NCBI RefSeq assembly: GCF_003327285.1
Contig: NZ_KZ848476.1
Span: 248,001-312,000 of the forward strand
From: Microbacterium sorbitolivorans
GTDB taxonomy: Bacteria; Actinomycetota; Actinomycetes; Actinomycetales; Microbacteriaceae
Direction of reading: 5' to 3'
Length of the DNA: 64,000 nt
Shown: in pieces, positions 37,591 to 46,208 of the stretch
Layout of the letters: every line of letters starts with the position of its first letter
Position numbering within the stretch: position 1 is the first letter of the stretch
Program-made: the position numbers and the translations under genes
Notes under the pieces: model-generated
Databases searched by the model: none
Told to the model about the DNA's origin: nothing
Seen by the model: only the letters and a program-made list of their open reading frames with translations

Positions 37591-38319
37591 CTAAGAGATC
37601 CCGGACTCGGACAGCGCGGTCGCCGCCCAGAAGATCATGATGAGCACGACGCCCCAGAGGAGCGTCGCCGTGGCGACCGAGACGGCCGCGATCGACATGC
37701 CCTTGCCGCCGAGCTTCCTGGCGAGCGAGATGATGCCCATGATGAGGCCGGCGACCGCGAGCGGGAAGCCGATGTAGAGCAGGCTCGTCATGAAGCCCGT
37801 GATCGCGAACACGAGAGCCGTGATCGCGAGGCCCTTCGGGCGTCCGTCGGTGCGGGCCTGCGGGTAGCCGTAGGAGCCCTGGCCGTAGGGCGCGACGCCC
37901 CGCTGGTAGTCGTGGCCCGGCTGCGGCTGGCCGGCGACGGGCTGGCGGCCGAAAGCGGGCGCGGATCCCTGGCCGTACGCCGCGGGCGTCGCGTAGCCGG
38001 CCTGGCCCTGCTGCGCGCCGTACTGGCCGGCCCCGGGCTGCTGTGCCTGGCCGTACGAGGCCTGACCATAAGGCGCCTGGCCGTACTGTGTCTGCCCGTA
38101 CTGCGGCTGTCCTGCCTGCGCTTGCCCGTACTGCGCGGGCGGCGCGTACGCCTGCGGCGCGGCCGCGGGGCCCTCGCCCGGCTCGGGCTGGGTGACCGCC
38201 GGCGGCGGGTTCAGCGGCACGACGGGCTCGGCGTCGTTCCAGACGTCGTCCTTGTCCGCGTCGTCCTGCCACGGGAACGTGGATCGCTGCGGGTCGTACG
38301 GGTTCGAGCTATCAGACAT
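37591..38319 (-). CDS. DUF4190-type membrane protein with YGQ-repeat N-terminus
   Basis: 242 aa. The N-terminal 150 residues are Gln/Tyr/Pro/Gly-rich with about ten copies of (Q/P)YGQ, followed by two to three membrane segments (AITALVFAITGFMTSLLYIG, AVAGLIMGIISLA, WGVVLIMIFW) typical of DUF4190. A GAGGGGG ribosome-binding site lies 5 nt before the ATG. The family has no established reaction. The same kind of YGQ tract occurs at the opposite end of the membrane protein at 59073-60545. Confidence 0.8.
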   Translation of the reverse strand: MSDSSNPYDPQRSTFPWQDDADKDDVWNDAEPVVPLNPPPAVTQPEPGEGPAAAPQAYAPPAQYGQAQAGQPQYGQTQYGQAPYGQASYGQAQQPGAGQYGAQQGQAGYATPAAYGQGSAPAFGRQPVAGQPQPGHDYQRGVAPYGQGSYGYPQARTDGRPKGLAITALVFAITGFMTSLLYIGFPLAVAGLIMGIISLARKLGGKGMSIAAVSVATATLLWGVVLIMIFWAATALSESGIS

Positions 38320-38342
38320 GGTTTCCCCCTCAGAAGGCCGGA

Positions 38343-38798
38343 TCAGCGCCCGAGCCGCTTGACGATGCGCGCCGGCACGCCCGCGACGACGACGTCATCG
38401 GGCACGTCCTCCGTCACGACGGCGCCCGCCGCGACGACGGCACCGGATCCGATGGAGACGCCCGCGAGCACGGTCGCGCTCGCGCCGATCCAGGAGCCGT
38501 CGCCGATCGCGATCGGGTCGTGCCGCACGGCGCCGGCGCGGCGCTCGTGCGTTCCCACGTCGTGGGTGTCGGTGATGAGGCGCACGAACGGCCCCATGTT
38601 CACGCGGTCGCCGATCGTGGTGTGCGGCCGCACGTAGCAGTCGCGGTTGATGAAGACGTCGGCGCCGATCGAGATCTCGCCCGTGAACTCGCCGCCGCGG
38701 TAGATGCGGGTCGCGGATCCGATGCGGATCGTCGCGGAGGCACCGTGGTTGAAGACGACGTTGTCGTCGATCTTCGCGTCGTCGGCGATTTCCAGCAT
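38343..38798 (-). CDS. Hexapeptide-repeat (left-handed beta helix) acyltransferase
   Basis: 151 aa made almost entirely of hexapeptide repeats, for example IRIGSA, ISIGAD, TTIGDR, IAIGDG, VSIGSG. The catalytic His lies in ITDTHDVGTHE and the acyl-CoA-binding tail is VVAAGAVVTEDVPDDVVVAGVPARIVKRLG. Likely O-acetyltransferase acting on a sugar or nucleotide sugar in the cytosol. It begins 4 nt after the stop of the GlfT1-like gene, so it belongs to the galactofuranosyltransferase unit. Confidence 0.88.
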   Translation of the reverse strand: MLEIADDAKIDDNVVFNHGASATIRIGSATRIYRGGEFTGEISIGADVFINRDCYVRPHTTIGDRVNMGPFVRLITDTHDVGTHERRAGAVRHDPIAIGDGSWIGASATVLAGVSIGSGAVVAAGAVVTEDVPDDVVVAGVPARIVKRLGR

Positions 38799-38802
38799 GA
38801 CG

Positions 38803-39792
38803 CTATTGTGCCAGCGGAGCCATGATCTCGAAATTCTTGTCGCGCGAGAGTCGCCACGCGTCGCGCATTCCGCGCCACAGGTTGTTCCACCCGGTCTTCG
38901 TGACCTTGCGCTCGACGAAGCCCAGGCGGATGAGCTCCTTCGCGAACGTCGCGGCCGTGCCGACGGCGAAGGCGAACGGGCGGTAGTCGCCGTGAGCGCG
39001 GTAGTAGTGGGCCATGATGCCGCGGTTGCGCATGATGTAGTAGCGGTACGTGTCGCTCGACGCGTTGAGGTGGCGCGTGCCCATGTCCCACTGCTTGATC
39101 TCGCGCGTGCGCTGCAGCACGAACTCGTCGACGATCACGCACGGCTCGTGGCGGCTCGCCAGGTAGCCGTAGATCGTGTCGTCCCAGTAGATGAAGAACC
39201 GCGGATCCGGCAGCCCGAGCTTCTGTACGAGCGAGCGGTGGATGAACATTCCCTCGAAGCAGCCCGAGTTCATCTCGCGGTAGCCCGACTCGTCGAAGCC
39301 CGCGGGGGCGAAGGGGATCGGGATGCCGAGCGACGTCGACACGCGGTACTGCCAGTAGAACTCGGAGCCGTCGTAGTCGTAGCGGCGGCCCTGGATGTGG
39401 CGGAAGCGCGGGGTCCAGGCGCCCATGCGGGCGAGGCCGTCGGGCAGAACCTCGACGTCGTCGTCCATGAGCCAGATCCACTCGGAGCCCAGCTCGTAGG
39501 CCGTCTCCATGCCCGCGCTGAAGCCGCCCGCGCCGCCCGTGTTGGTCTCGAGGCGGCGGTAGACGAGCTCGGTGCCCAGCTGCTCGCGCAGCGACTCGAC
39601 GACCTCGGTCGTGTCGTCGACCGACGCGTTGTCGATGACGACGACGCGACCCGGCTTCGGATCCATCGTGCCGATCGACGTCAGCGCGCGCGTCAGCAGG
39701 CCCGAACGGTTGAACGTGACGATGACGATCGTCGCGCTCGCCGGGTCGAAGCTCGCCGGGGTAGCGGGGGCCGGGTTTGCGGGCGCGGTCAT
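38803..39792 (-). CDS. glfT1: GlfT1-like galactofuranosyltransferase (GT2)
   Basis: 329 aa. GT-A domain: ATIVIVTFNRSGLLTRALTS, VVIDNASVDDT, NTGGAGGFSAGM, metal-binding WLMDDDVEVLP (DDD at about 110-112), and FFIYWDDTIYG (WDD about 203-205), where the GlfT enzymes have their catalytic Asp pair. In mycobacteria GlfT1 adds the first Galf residues to the linker lipid before GlfT2 extends the chain. The ATG overlaps the stop of the GlfT2-like gene by 4 nt (ATGA). Assignment rests on the motif set plus the coupled GlfT2-like neighbour; another Galf- or rhamnosyl-transferase remains possible. Confidence 0.78.
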   Translation of the reverse strand: MTAPANPAPATPASFDPASATIVIVTFNRSGLLTRALTSIGTMDPKPGRVVVIDNASVDDTTEVVESLREQLGTELVYRRLETNTGGAGGFSAGMETAYELGSEWIWLMDDDVEVLPDGLARMGAWTPRFRHIQGRRYDYDGSEFYWQYRVSTSLGIPIPFAPAGFDESGYREMNSGCFEGMFIHRSLVQKLGLPDPRFFIYWDDTIYGYLASRHEPCVIVDEFVLQRTREIKQWDMGTRHLNASSDTYRYYIMRNRGIMAHYYRAHGDYRPFAFAVGTAATFAKELIRLGFVERKVTKTGWNNLWRGMRDAWRLSRDKNFEIMAPLAQ

Positions 39793-41699
39793 GCCTTGGC
39801 CTCGAAATCGGTCATCCACTCATTCTCCGCTACGAGGCTCGGCAGAGCCTCACGGTACTCGCGGGCGAGCTTCGGCCACTGCTTCTTCAGCTTGCGGTGC
39901 AGGCGCATCGAGTCGAAGAGCATCTTGCGGAACGTCTCCCGGTCGCGCACGTAAATCTGCTTGCCGGATCCGTCGGCCGCCGACACGAGGGCCGAGTCGA
40001 CGTGCGGCACGCGCCACCACTCGGCGTCCTCCTTGCCGAACTCCACCTCGGGCGTTTCGACGAACCGCGCCGCGGGCTTCGTCAGCAGGTGGCGGATGAG
40101 CGACTTCGCGGTGAAGAGGCGGAGGGTGAGGCCCGTCGGGTTGCCGACGTCGCCGCGCTTGCGGAGCGCGAACACCTGCCGGCCCTTGACCGAGTACAGC
40201 ACCTCGTCCGGATCCTTATGCACGATCGTCTCGGGGTACTTCTTCGCGATCTTCCGCGCGAGCGGCATGCGCGTCGCGAGCGTCTTTCGCATGTGATCCG
40301 GGCCGCTCAGGATGTCGCGGAGCGCGAGGTTGCGCAGCGCCGCGGGGTAGTACTGCATCATCATGAGGTGCTTGAGGTCGACGCGCTGGCTGTGGCGCAG
40401 GAGCGTGCCGCCCTGGGGCTTCGTCGAGTGCAGGAGGCCCGCGACGATGCGGTTGCGGGCGTGGAAGTACGCCTGCCAGTCGATCGAGTCGTCCTTGCCG
40501 ACCCACGACACGTGCCAGAGCGCGGCGCCCGGCAGGGTCACGGTCGGGAAGCCGCGCTCGCGGGCGCGCACCGAGTACTCGGCGTCGTCCCACTTGATGA
40601 ACGCCGGCAGCGGCAGGCCCGTCTCCTTGATGACGGCCTTCGGGATGAGGCACATCCACCAGCCGTTGTAGTCGGCGTCCATGCGCATGTGCAGCAGCTG
40701 CGCCTGGCGCAGGTTCTGCTCGCGGAAGTCGTGCGGCATCTGCTCCTGGTAGAGCGTGCGCCACATGAAGGGCATCTCGTCGATGACCTCGGCCCACGCG
40801 TGCAGGCGCGGGCGATCGAGCAGGTCGAACATGTGCGCGCCGACGATGACCGGCTTCGTCGCGTAGCGGCCGAAGAGGATCGAGCGGCGGATCGACTCCG
40901 GCTCGATCTTCACGTCGTCGTCGAGGAGCTGCACGAAGTCGCTCTCGTCGCGCTTCATCGTCTCGTGCATCGCGCGGGCGAAGCCGCCGGATCCGCCGAG
41001 GTTGCGCTGCGTGATGACCTGCAGCGTCTCGCCGAGCGACGCGCTCACAGCGGGGAACGCGGGCTGCGCGTCGACGCGGTCGGTGCCCTGGTCGATGAGG
41101 AAGATGCGGTCGACGACCTCGAGCACGCCGGGGCTCTCGCTGAGCGCCTCGAGCGTCTCGACGCAGTACGTCGGCTTGTTGTAGGTCGTGATGCCGAGCG
41201 ACGCCTTGCCCGTGCGGGCGGGCTCCTGCTCGGTCGACCAGGTGGCGCCATCAAGGGTCACGTCGCTGTCGCCGGCGACGATGTCGAACCAGATCCAGCC
41301 GCCGGCCGAGAACTGCGTCAGCGGGATCTCGAAGGTCGAGACCGCCTCGCCCGAGACCTCGGCGGCCTCGATGCGCTGCTGCACACCGGATCCGTTGGAC
41401 CGGTACACGAGCACCGTCGCGGATCCGGAGGTGCGCACCTCGAGGGTGATCTGGCGCACCGCGGTCCAGTGCTGCCAATACGAGGCGGGGAAGGCGTTGA
41501 AGTAGCTCGCGAGCGACGTGCGCTTGCCGCCGCGGATCCGCAGCGATTGGCGCGAGAGGACGTCCGAGATGTGTGCCCCCGTCGCGACCCGCACCGGCAC
41601 CGCGTCGATTGTCGACCAGGAATCGGCGTCGAAGTACAGCGGCAGCAGATCGGGGTCGCGGTCGGTGGGAAAGACCACATTCTGCAGGACGAATGCCAT
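39789..41699 (-). CDS. glfT2: GlfT2-like polymerising galactofuranosyltransferase
   Basis: 636 aa, essentially the length of M. tuberculosis GlfT2. Domain order agrees: an N-terminal beta-sandwich (about 1-160), a GT-A core, and a C-terminal helical region. Key residues are NLGGSGGFARAMHE, metal-binding LLDDDVKIEP (260-262), a Trp pair at 347-348, the catalytic IKWDDAEY (371-372), His396 in LWHVSW, Trp399 and His413. Several fall at or near the numbers I recall for the mycobacterial enzyme. It uses UDP-Galf to extend a galactan. ATG 41699 has GGAG 7 nt upstream; in-frame ATG 41717 is the alternative. Confidence 0.88.
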   Translation of the reverse strand: MAFVLQNVVFPTDRDPDLLPLYFDADSWSTIDAVPVRVATGAHISDVLSRQSLRIRGGKRTSLASYFNAFPASYWQHWTAVRQITLEVRTSGSATVLVYRSNGSGVQQRIEAAEVSGEAVSTFEIPLTQFSAGGWIWFDIVAGDSDVTLDGATWSTEQEPARTGKASLGITTYNKPTYCVETLEALSESPGVLEVVDRIFLIDQGTDRVDAQPAFPAVSASLGETLQVITQRNLGGSGGFARAMHETMKRDESDFVQLLDDDVKIEPESIRRSILFGRYATKPVIVGAHMFDLLDRPRLHAWAEVIDEMPFMWRTLYQEQMPHDFREQNLRQAQLLHMRMDADYNGWWMCLIPKAVIKETGLPLPAFIKWDDAEYSVRARERGFPTVTLPGAALWHVSWVGKDDSIDWQAYFHARNRIVAGLLHSTKPQGGTLLRHSQRVDLKHLMMMQYYPAALRNLALRDILSGPDHMRKTLATRMPLARKIAKKYPETIVHKDPDEVLYSVKGRQVFALRKRGDVGNPTGLTLRLFTAKSLIRHLLTKPAARFVETPEVEFGKEDAEWWRVPHVDSALVSAADGSGKQIYVRDRETFRKMLFDSMRLHRKLKKQWPKLAREYREALPSLVAENEWMTDFEAKA

Positions 41700-41771
41700 G
41701 GGGAGTCTCCGACTCATCTCGCGGGGTAGGGCTCCATGAGCCTACCGGCCGCGCCCTGCGTTCCGCTGGGA

Positions 41772-43088
41772 TCAGCGCGGGCCCGACAGCTGTGGCGGCA
41801 GCGGAATCGGCGCCGTCATGTCGATCGAGGTGCGCCAGGATCGCTCCTGCCCGGCGCGAACGGCGCAGATGACGAGCAGGAACCAGCCCACGTTCGTCAG
41901 CGTGTAGCTCTCGAACACGCTCTCGACGAGCAGGACGACGAGCATGAGCGGCAGCCACGAGTAGACGACCGATCGGCGGTCGCTGCCCGCGAGCCAGGCG
42001 CGCACGAGGGCGAGCGCCGCGAACGCGCAGAAGAGTAGCAGCCCCACCCAGCCGAGCTGCATCACGACGTCGACGTAGGCGTTCAGCGCCGAGTCGTTCT
42101 CCTTCGCCACCGTGAGGTCGATGATGTTCGTCGGGAACGGGTCGCCCTCCCAGCTACCGAAGAAGCCCCACCCCGTGACGGGGCGCTGCCCGATCCACAC
42201 CCGGATCGCCGACCACAGCTCGACGCGCGACGCGAAGCCCGAGCGGTTCGCGAGGAAGAGCGCGATGGGGCGGTGCAGGATCCAGAGCCCCAGGATCCCG
42301 GCGCCCGCGATCGACGCGATCACGGCGTTGAGCCGGCGGCGCGCCGCGCGCTCGGTGCGGCGGGCGAGGCTGAGCAGCAGCACCGCGAGCAGGGTGAAGG
42401 CCGCGACGACGAGGGCGGTGGGGGAGCCGGAGAACGCCGCCAGGAGCGCGGCGAGGACGATGGAGTAGACCGCGACGGGGCGCGGCACGCTCCGCGCCCG
42501 CCACTCGATGATGAAGGTCACGAGCGCGATGACGGTGACGAAGCCAAGCAGGTTGCGCGAGGCGAAGAGGCCCTGCACGGGGCCGCCATAGGCGATGAGG
42601 CCCTGCACTCCGAGGCGCGCGAGCGGCGCGTCGAAAATGATGCCCGACAGCACCTCGATCGCGAGCGACGCCGAGAGCAGCCAGCGCAGCACGTCGCCCA
42701 CGGCGCGCACGATCTGCAGCGTGTCGCGGATGTGCGCGACGGTGATGGCGACGATCGTCCAGGCCGCGAGCGTCAGCCACGACGACAGCGCGCGCCCGTG
42801 CGCGCCGTCGAGCGCCCACGAGAACGAGATGAGCGCCCACGCGACGAACGCGACGAGCGACGTCGGCGCGAAGCCGATGACCGAGAGCTCGTCGCGGCGC
42901 AGCACGAGCACCGAGACGCCGAGAACCACGAGCCCCGTGACGATGGTCGCGAGCGTCGTGGTGCCGGCGACGCGGCCGACCGCGGTCGAGAGGAACGCCG
43001 CGGCGATCGCCGTGAGGGCGTAGGCGCGTGCGAACGCGGCCGACCGCAGGAGGTCGGGCAGCGACGTCGGCACCCGCATCGCGCTCAT
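41772..43088 (-). CDS. O-antigen ligase/polymerase-like membrane protein, distal copy
   Basis: 438 aa with about ten to twelve hydrophobic segments and a large extracytoplasmic loop near the C-terminus that contains RPVTGWGFFGSWEGDPFP and NSALNAYVDVVMQLGWVG, typical of the Wzy/WaaL/RfaL superfamily. Members polymerise or ligate lipid-linked oligosaccharides outside the membrane. The ATG overlaps the stop of the upstream homologue by 4 nt. Whether it is polymerase or ligase cannot be told from sequence. Confidence 0.85.
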   Translation of the reverse strand: MSAMRVPTSLPDLLRSAAFARAYALTAIAAAFLSTAVGRVAGTTTLATIVTGLVVLGVSVLVLRRDELSVIGFAPTSLVAFVAWALISFSWALDGAHGRALSSWLTLAAWTIVAITVAHIRDTLQIVRAVGDVLRWLLSASLAIEVLSGIIFDAPLARLGVQGLIAYGGPVQGLFASRNLLGFVTVIALVTFIIEWRARSVPRPVAVYSIVLAALLAAFSGSPTALVVAAFTLLAVLLLSLARRTERAARRRLNAVIASIAGAGILGLWILHRPIALFLANRSGFASRVELWSAIRVWIGQRPVTGWGFFGSWEGDPFPTNIIDLTVAKENDSALNAYVDVVMQLGWVGLLLFCAFAALALVRAWLAGSDRRSVVYSWLPLMLVVLLVESVFESYTLTNVGWFLLVICAVRAGQERSWRTSIDMTAPIPLPPQLSGPR

Positions 43089-44515
43089 ACGGGCGAACCG
43101 ATCTCCGCATCGCGATCGGGGAACGTGACGGCGGGCGCGAAGCGTAGCTTCGCGATGAACATCGTGACGAGCATCCAGCCCCACAGCATCATGGGGTTCG
43201 ACTCGGTGAGCCCCTGCGTGAGCAGGGCCCACAGGATGAGGAGCGGAACGAGAGAGAGCGGCGAGAAGGGCGAGGGTCCCGTGGCGTCGAGGCGCGGGGC
43301 GTCGACGGCGAAGAACCACGCGCGCCACACGGCCGAGCCGTAGACGAAGGCGAGCACGACGACGCCGAGCGCGCCGAGCTGCAGAAAGGCGTCGAGCCAC
43401 ATGTTGTGGGCCTCAAACACCGTGATGTCGTGGTCGACGATCCAGCCGTCGAACGCCGGATCCCACGGCACCCACGGCGACGAGAAGCCGTTGCCGAAGA
43501 CGGGCCGCTCGGACGCGCGCTCGAACACGGCCGACCAGATGTCGCCGCGGCCCGTGAGCCCGTTCGAGCGGCCGAGGAGGCCCGAGATGCGGTCGAAGGC
43601 GAGGAGGCCGACGGCGACCCCGGCGACCGCGACGGCCGAGAACACGAGGTAGGCGTTACGGCGCCCGCGTGCGGTGCGCGAGCGGCGCACGACGAGGGCG
43701 ACGCAGGCGATGCCCGCGACGACCACCAGCGCGACGAACGTCGTCGCGGATCCGGCGCGCACGAACATCCAGGCCGCCAGCGCCACCCAGAGCGACCGCT
43801 CGACGATCTTCGTGACGGTGACGCGGCCCTTCACTCCGACCCAGAGCCGCACCGAGAACACGATGATCGCGAGCAGCATGAGCATGCCGAGCAGGTTGGA
43901 GTTACCGACGACGCCCTGGATGCGGTCGCCCACGAGGAACGAGTCGAAGATGTTGCCGCGCACCCAGTACCAGTGCGGATCCGGCGCGCCCTCGTACTCG
44001 GTCGCGAAGAAGTTCGGCATGATCGGGTGCCGCACGACGAGCGCCACCCACGCCTCGAACACGAACGAGCCGCCGACGATCCACCGCAGCGCGACCTCGA
44101 TGCACCGCACGATGTCTGACCACGAGAGCATGTCGGCGAAAAAGATGCCCTGCATCGTGAAGCCCGCGAGCACGCCCGCCGTCATGATGCTCGCGGTGGG
44201 CCACGCCGACCACAGCGTCGAGCAGAAGGCGAGCGCGACGTAGACGAGCGCGATCCACGGCAGGCGCTCCCAGCGCAGGCGGCGCGACGCCGAGCGGCGC
44301 ACGAGGCTCGGGATCCAGATCGCGAGCGTCGCGAGGATGAGGCCGCCGATGAGGGCCGCGGCGCCCGCGGCGCCCAGGAGGTTGAACCACCAGGAGTAGG
44401 CGAGCGCGCTCACCATGATGAAGATCGAGTAGGCGCGGAGCGCCTGGTGCGCAGAGCGCTCCCGCTCCGGTGCCCGGACGCGGTCTGTCACGGGGTACTT
44501 CGTCGCCTGCGCCAT
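43085..44515 (-). CDS. O-antigen ligase/polymerase-like membrane protein, proximal copy
   Basis: 476 aa, about eleven membrane segments, with the large loop carrying RPVFGNGFSSPWVPWDP and EAHNMWLDAFLQLGALG, the usual Wzy/WaaL loop pattern (GxG followed by HNxxLD). Upstream TAGGCT and a 7-nt gap give a leaderless start at 44515. It is translationally coupled to the next gene, so both copies are made together. The two proteins are homologous but clearly diverged, suggesting different roles. Confidence 0.86.
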   Translation of the reverse strand: MAQATKYPVTDRVRAPERERSAHQALRAYSIFIMVSALAYSWWFNLLGAAGAAALIGGLILATLAIWIPSLVRRSASRRLRWERLPWIALVYVALAFCSTLWSAWPTASIMTAGVLAGFTMQGIFFADMLSWSDIVRCIEVALRWIVGGSFVFEAWVALVVRHPIMPNFFATEYEGAPDPHWYWVRGNIFDSFLVGDRIQGVVGNSNLLGMLMLLAIIVFSVRLWVGVKGRVTVTKIVERSLWVALAAWMFVRAGSATTFVALVVVAGIACVALVVRRSRTARGRRNAYLVFSAVAVAGVAVGLLAFDRISGLLGRSNGLTGRGDIWSAVFERASERPVFGNGFSSPWVPWDPAFDGWIVDHDITVFEAHNMWLDAFLQLGALGVVVLAFVYGSAVWRAWFFAVDAPRLDATGPSPFSPLSLVPLLILWALLTQGLTESNPMMLWGWMLVTMFIAKLRFAPAVTFPDRDAEIGSPV

Positions 44516-44565
44516 ACCCCTAAGCCTAAGAGGTGGACGCCCCCGGTATCTCCTAGGCTGGGGTC
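44516..44565. promoter_or_regulatory. Divergent leaderless promoters between the polymerase unit and manA
   Basis: Minus strand: TAGGCT (44523-44528), 7 nt, ATG 44515. Plus strand: TAGGCT (44554-44559), 6 nt, ATG 44566. The whole intergenic region is only 50 bp, so the two promoters overlap and may compete. Confidence 0.6.
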
Positions 44566-45675
44566 ATGCTTCTCGGCCTCACTAATGCACCGCGTCCGTT
44601 CGACTGGGGATCCACGACCCTCATCGCTCATCTCGAGGGCCGCCCCGAGGCGCCCGCGCCCGAGGCGGAGGTGTGGTTCGGTGACCACCCGTCGGATCCG
44701 GCCGACGCCGTCGACGGCCGCTCGCTCGATGCACACCTCGGCGACGCGAAGCTACCGTACCTCCTGAAGATCCTCGCCGCGACGAAGTCGCTGTCGATCC
44801 AGGCGCACCCGACGCGCGAGCAGGCGATCGAAGGCTTCGCCGCCGAGCGCTCGCTGCCCGAGGGCGCGCCCCACAACTACGCCGACGACAACCACAAGCC
44901 CGAGATGATCGTGGCTCTGAGTGACGAGTTCGTCGCGCTGTGCGGCCTCCGCGAGGTCGAGGCGACCCGCCGCCTGCTCGAGGGCCTCGGATCCGCCGCG
45001 CAGCCCCTGCTCGAGCGTGTCACCGACGACGACTCGCTCGCCGAGTCGGTCGGCTGGCTGCTGTCGGGCGACGCGCAGGACGTCGTCGATGCCGTCATCG
45101 CCGCGCTTGAGGGCGCGAGCTCGGACGAGTTCGACGCCGAGATCGCGAACGCGCGCCGCAACGCCGAGCAGTTCCCCGGCGACCCCGGCGTCGTCGTGGG
45201 CCTGCTCATGAACCTCATGACGCTCGGCCCGGGGGAGGCGCTCTTCCTTCGCGCGGGCCAGCTGCACGCCTACCAGTCGGGCCTCGGAATCGAGATCATG
45301 GCGGCGAGCGACAACGTGATGCGCGGCGGTCTCACGCCCAAGCACATCGACGTTTCCGAGCTCATGCACGTGCTCGAGCGCGTCTCGGGCCCCGTCGCTC
45401 TCGTCGAGCCGACGCGGGTGTCCGACGGCGTGTCCGAGTACCCCGTGCCGGTTGACGACTTCCGTTTGTGGCGTGGCGTGTCGAGTCTCGACGGTGTAAC
45501 GATTGAGCCGCTTCTGCCGGCGATTCTGCTGTGCACGAGCGGCGCGATCGAGGTGCGCGGGGCCGAGGAGTCCATCGAACTTAAGCCCGGTCAGGCCGTG
45601 TTTATTTCGGGTGACGAATCGGCCATCACCGTCGTTGGAGAGGGTGACTTTTTCGTCGCTCAGCCCGGCGCCTGA
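44566..45675 (+). CDS. manA: Mannose-6-phosphate isomerase, class I
   Basis: Zinc enzyme interconverting fructose 6-phosphate and mannose 6-phosphate, the entry to GDP-mannose. The 369 aa contain NAPRPFDWGSTTLIAHL, AEVWFGDHPSDPA, the metal-binding LSIQAHPTREQA and DDNHKPEMIVAL, and GEALFLRAGQLHAYQSGLGIEIMAASDNVMRGGLTPKHID. This places it firmly in the type I family. It marks the return to conserved backbone genes at the right edge of the polysaccharide island, next to whiB. Confidence 0.96.
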   Translation: MLLGLTNAPRPFDWGSTTLIAHLEGRPEAPAPEAEVWFGDHPSDPADAVDGRSLDAHLGDAKLPYLLKILAATKSLSIQAHPTREQAIEGFAAERSLPEGAPHNYADDNHKPEMIVALSDEFVALCGLREVEATRRLLEGLGSAAQPLLERVTDDDSLAESVGWLLSGDAQDVVDAVIAALEGASSDEFDAEIANARRNAEQFPGDPGVVVGLLMNLMTLGPGEALFLRAGQLHAYQSGLGIEIMAASDNVMRGGLTPKHIDVSELMHVLERVSGPVALVEPTRVSDGVSEYPVPVDDFRLWRGVSSLDGVTIEPLLPAILLCTSGAIEVRGAEESIELKPGQAVFISGDESAITVVGEGDFFVAQPGA

Positions 45676-45733
45676 GACACGCCGCGCCGGCGCAAACCTT
45701 CAAGAGGCGCATGAACCATCTACGATCTGCGAC

Positions 45734-45813
45734 TTGATATTCGCGAATCACACAGGTGTAATTACCCAGGTAGGGCGTTCGCGCGAACGTCATACCTAAG
45801 GGGGAGGGACACC
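45734..45813 (+). promoter_or_regulatory. whiB promoter with two palindromic candidate operators
   Basis: TTGATA (45734-45739), 17-nt spacer, TGTAAT (45757-45762). Palindrome ATTCGCGAAT (45739-45748) sits between the -35 and -10 elements. Perfect palindrome CGTTCGCGCGAACG (45776-45789) lies just after the expected start point. A GGGGAGGG ribosome-binding site (45801-45808) is 5 nt before the ATG. Two TTCGCG/CGCGAA sites flanking the -10 suggest repression or autoregulation. Confidence 0.65.
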
Positions 45814-46149
45814 ATGACCGCATCGCAGTATCAGACAGAGGCGCCGGCCGACTGGTTCGTCGATCCTGCCGAACTCGGCGTACCCGGGGTTGTCGCGCCA
45901 GAGCCGGCCGAAGAGGGCCTGCTCGGATGGCAGAGCGAGGCGCTGTGCGCCCAGACTGATCCCGAGGCATTCTTTCCGGAGAAGGGCGGCTCGACGCGAG
46001 ACGCCAAGCGCATCTGCGAGTCGTGCGATGTGCGCGCGCAGTGCCTCGAGTACGCGCTCGCCAACGACGAGCGTTTCGGCATTTGGGGCGGCCTGTCGGA
46101 GCGAGAGCGACGCAAGCTCAAGAAGGAGCTGCAGCAGCAGACCGCCTGA
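45814..46149 (+). CDS. whiB2: WhiB-family iron-sulfur regulator, WhiB2/WhmD type
   Basis: 111 aa. Four Cys at 45, 68, 71 and 77 (C...CxxCxxxxxC) bind a [4Fe-4S] cluster. The GIWGG turn is at 89-93, followed by a basic tail (SERERRKLKKEL) that contacts DNA or sigma factor. WhiB2/WhmD proteins control septation and division in actinobacteria. A strong ribosome-binding site and an elaborate promoter with two palindromes precede it. Its position beside manA and upstream of the DUF5719/DUF3499 genes supports the WhiB2 assignment over other WhiB classes. Confidence 0.93.
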   Translation: MTASQYQTEAPADWFVDPAELGVPGVVAPEPAEEGLLGWQSEALCAQTDPEAFFPEKGGSTRDAKRICESCDVRAQCLEYALANDERFGIWGGLSERERRKLKKELQQQTA

Positions 46150-46193
46150 GCATTCGGAGCGTGTCAGTGAGCGGGTGCATGGGTAGCCCGGCT

Positions 46194-46208
46194 TAGGCTG
46201 GGCAGGTC
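46194..46208 (+). promoter_or_regulatory. -10 element of the 928-aa glycosyltransferase gene
   Basis: TAGGCT at 46194-46199, 9 nt before the ATG; any leader would be 0-3 nt long. Confidence 0.45.

Noticed and set aside
37900..38160. DNA-level tandem repeat element
   Set aside because: The periodicity comes from the encoded YGQ repeats with variable codons, so it is a protein low-complexity region.
32900..38272. Single 1790-aa protein on the minus strand
   Set aside because: The upstream part is antisense to two glycosyltransferase genes. GT2 homology begins near 34558, where a TAGACT element precedes a GTG.
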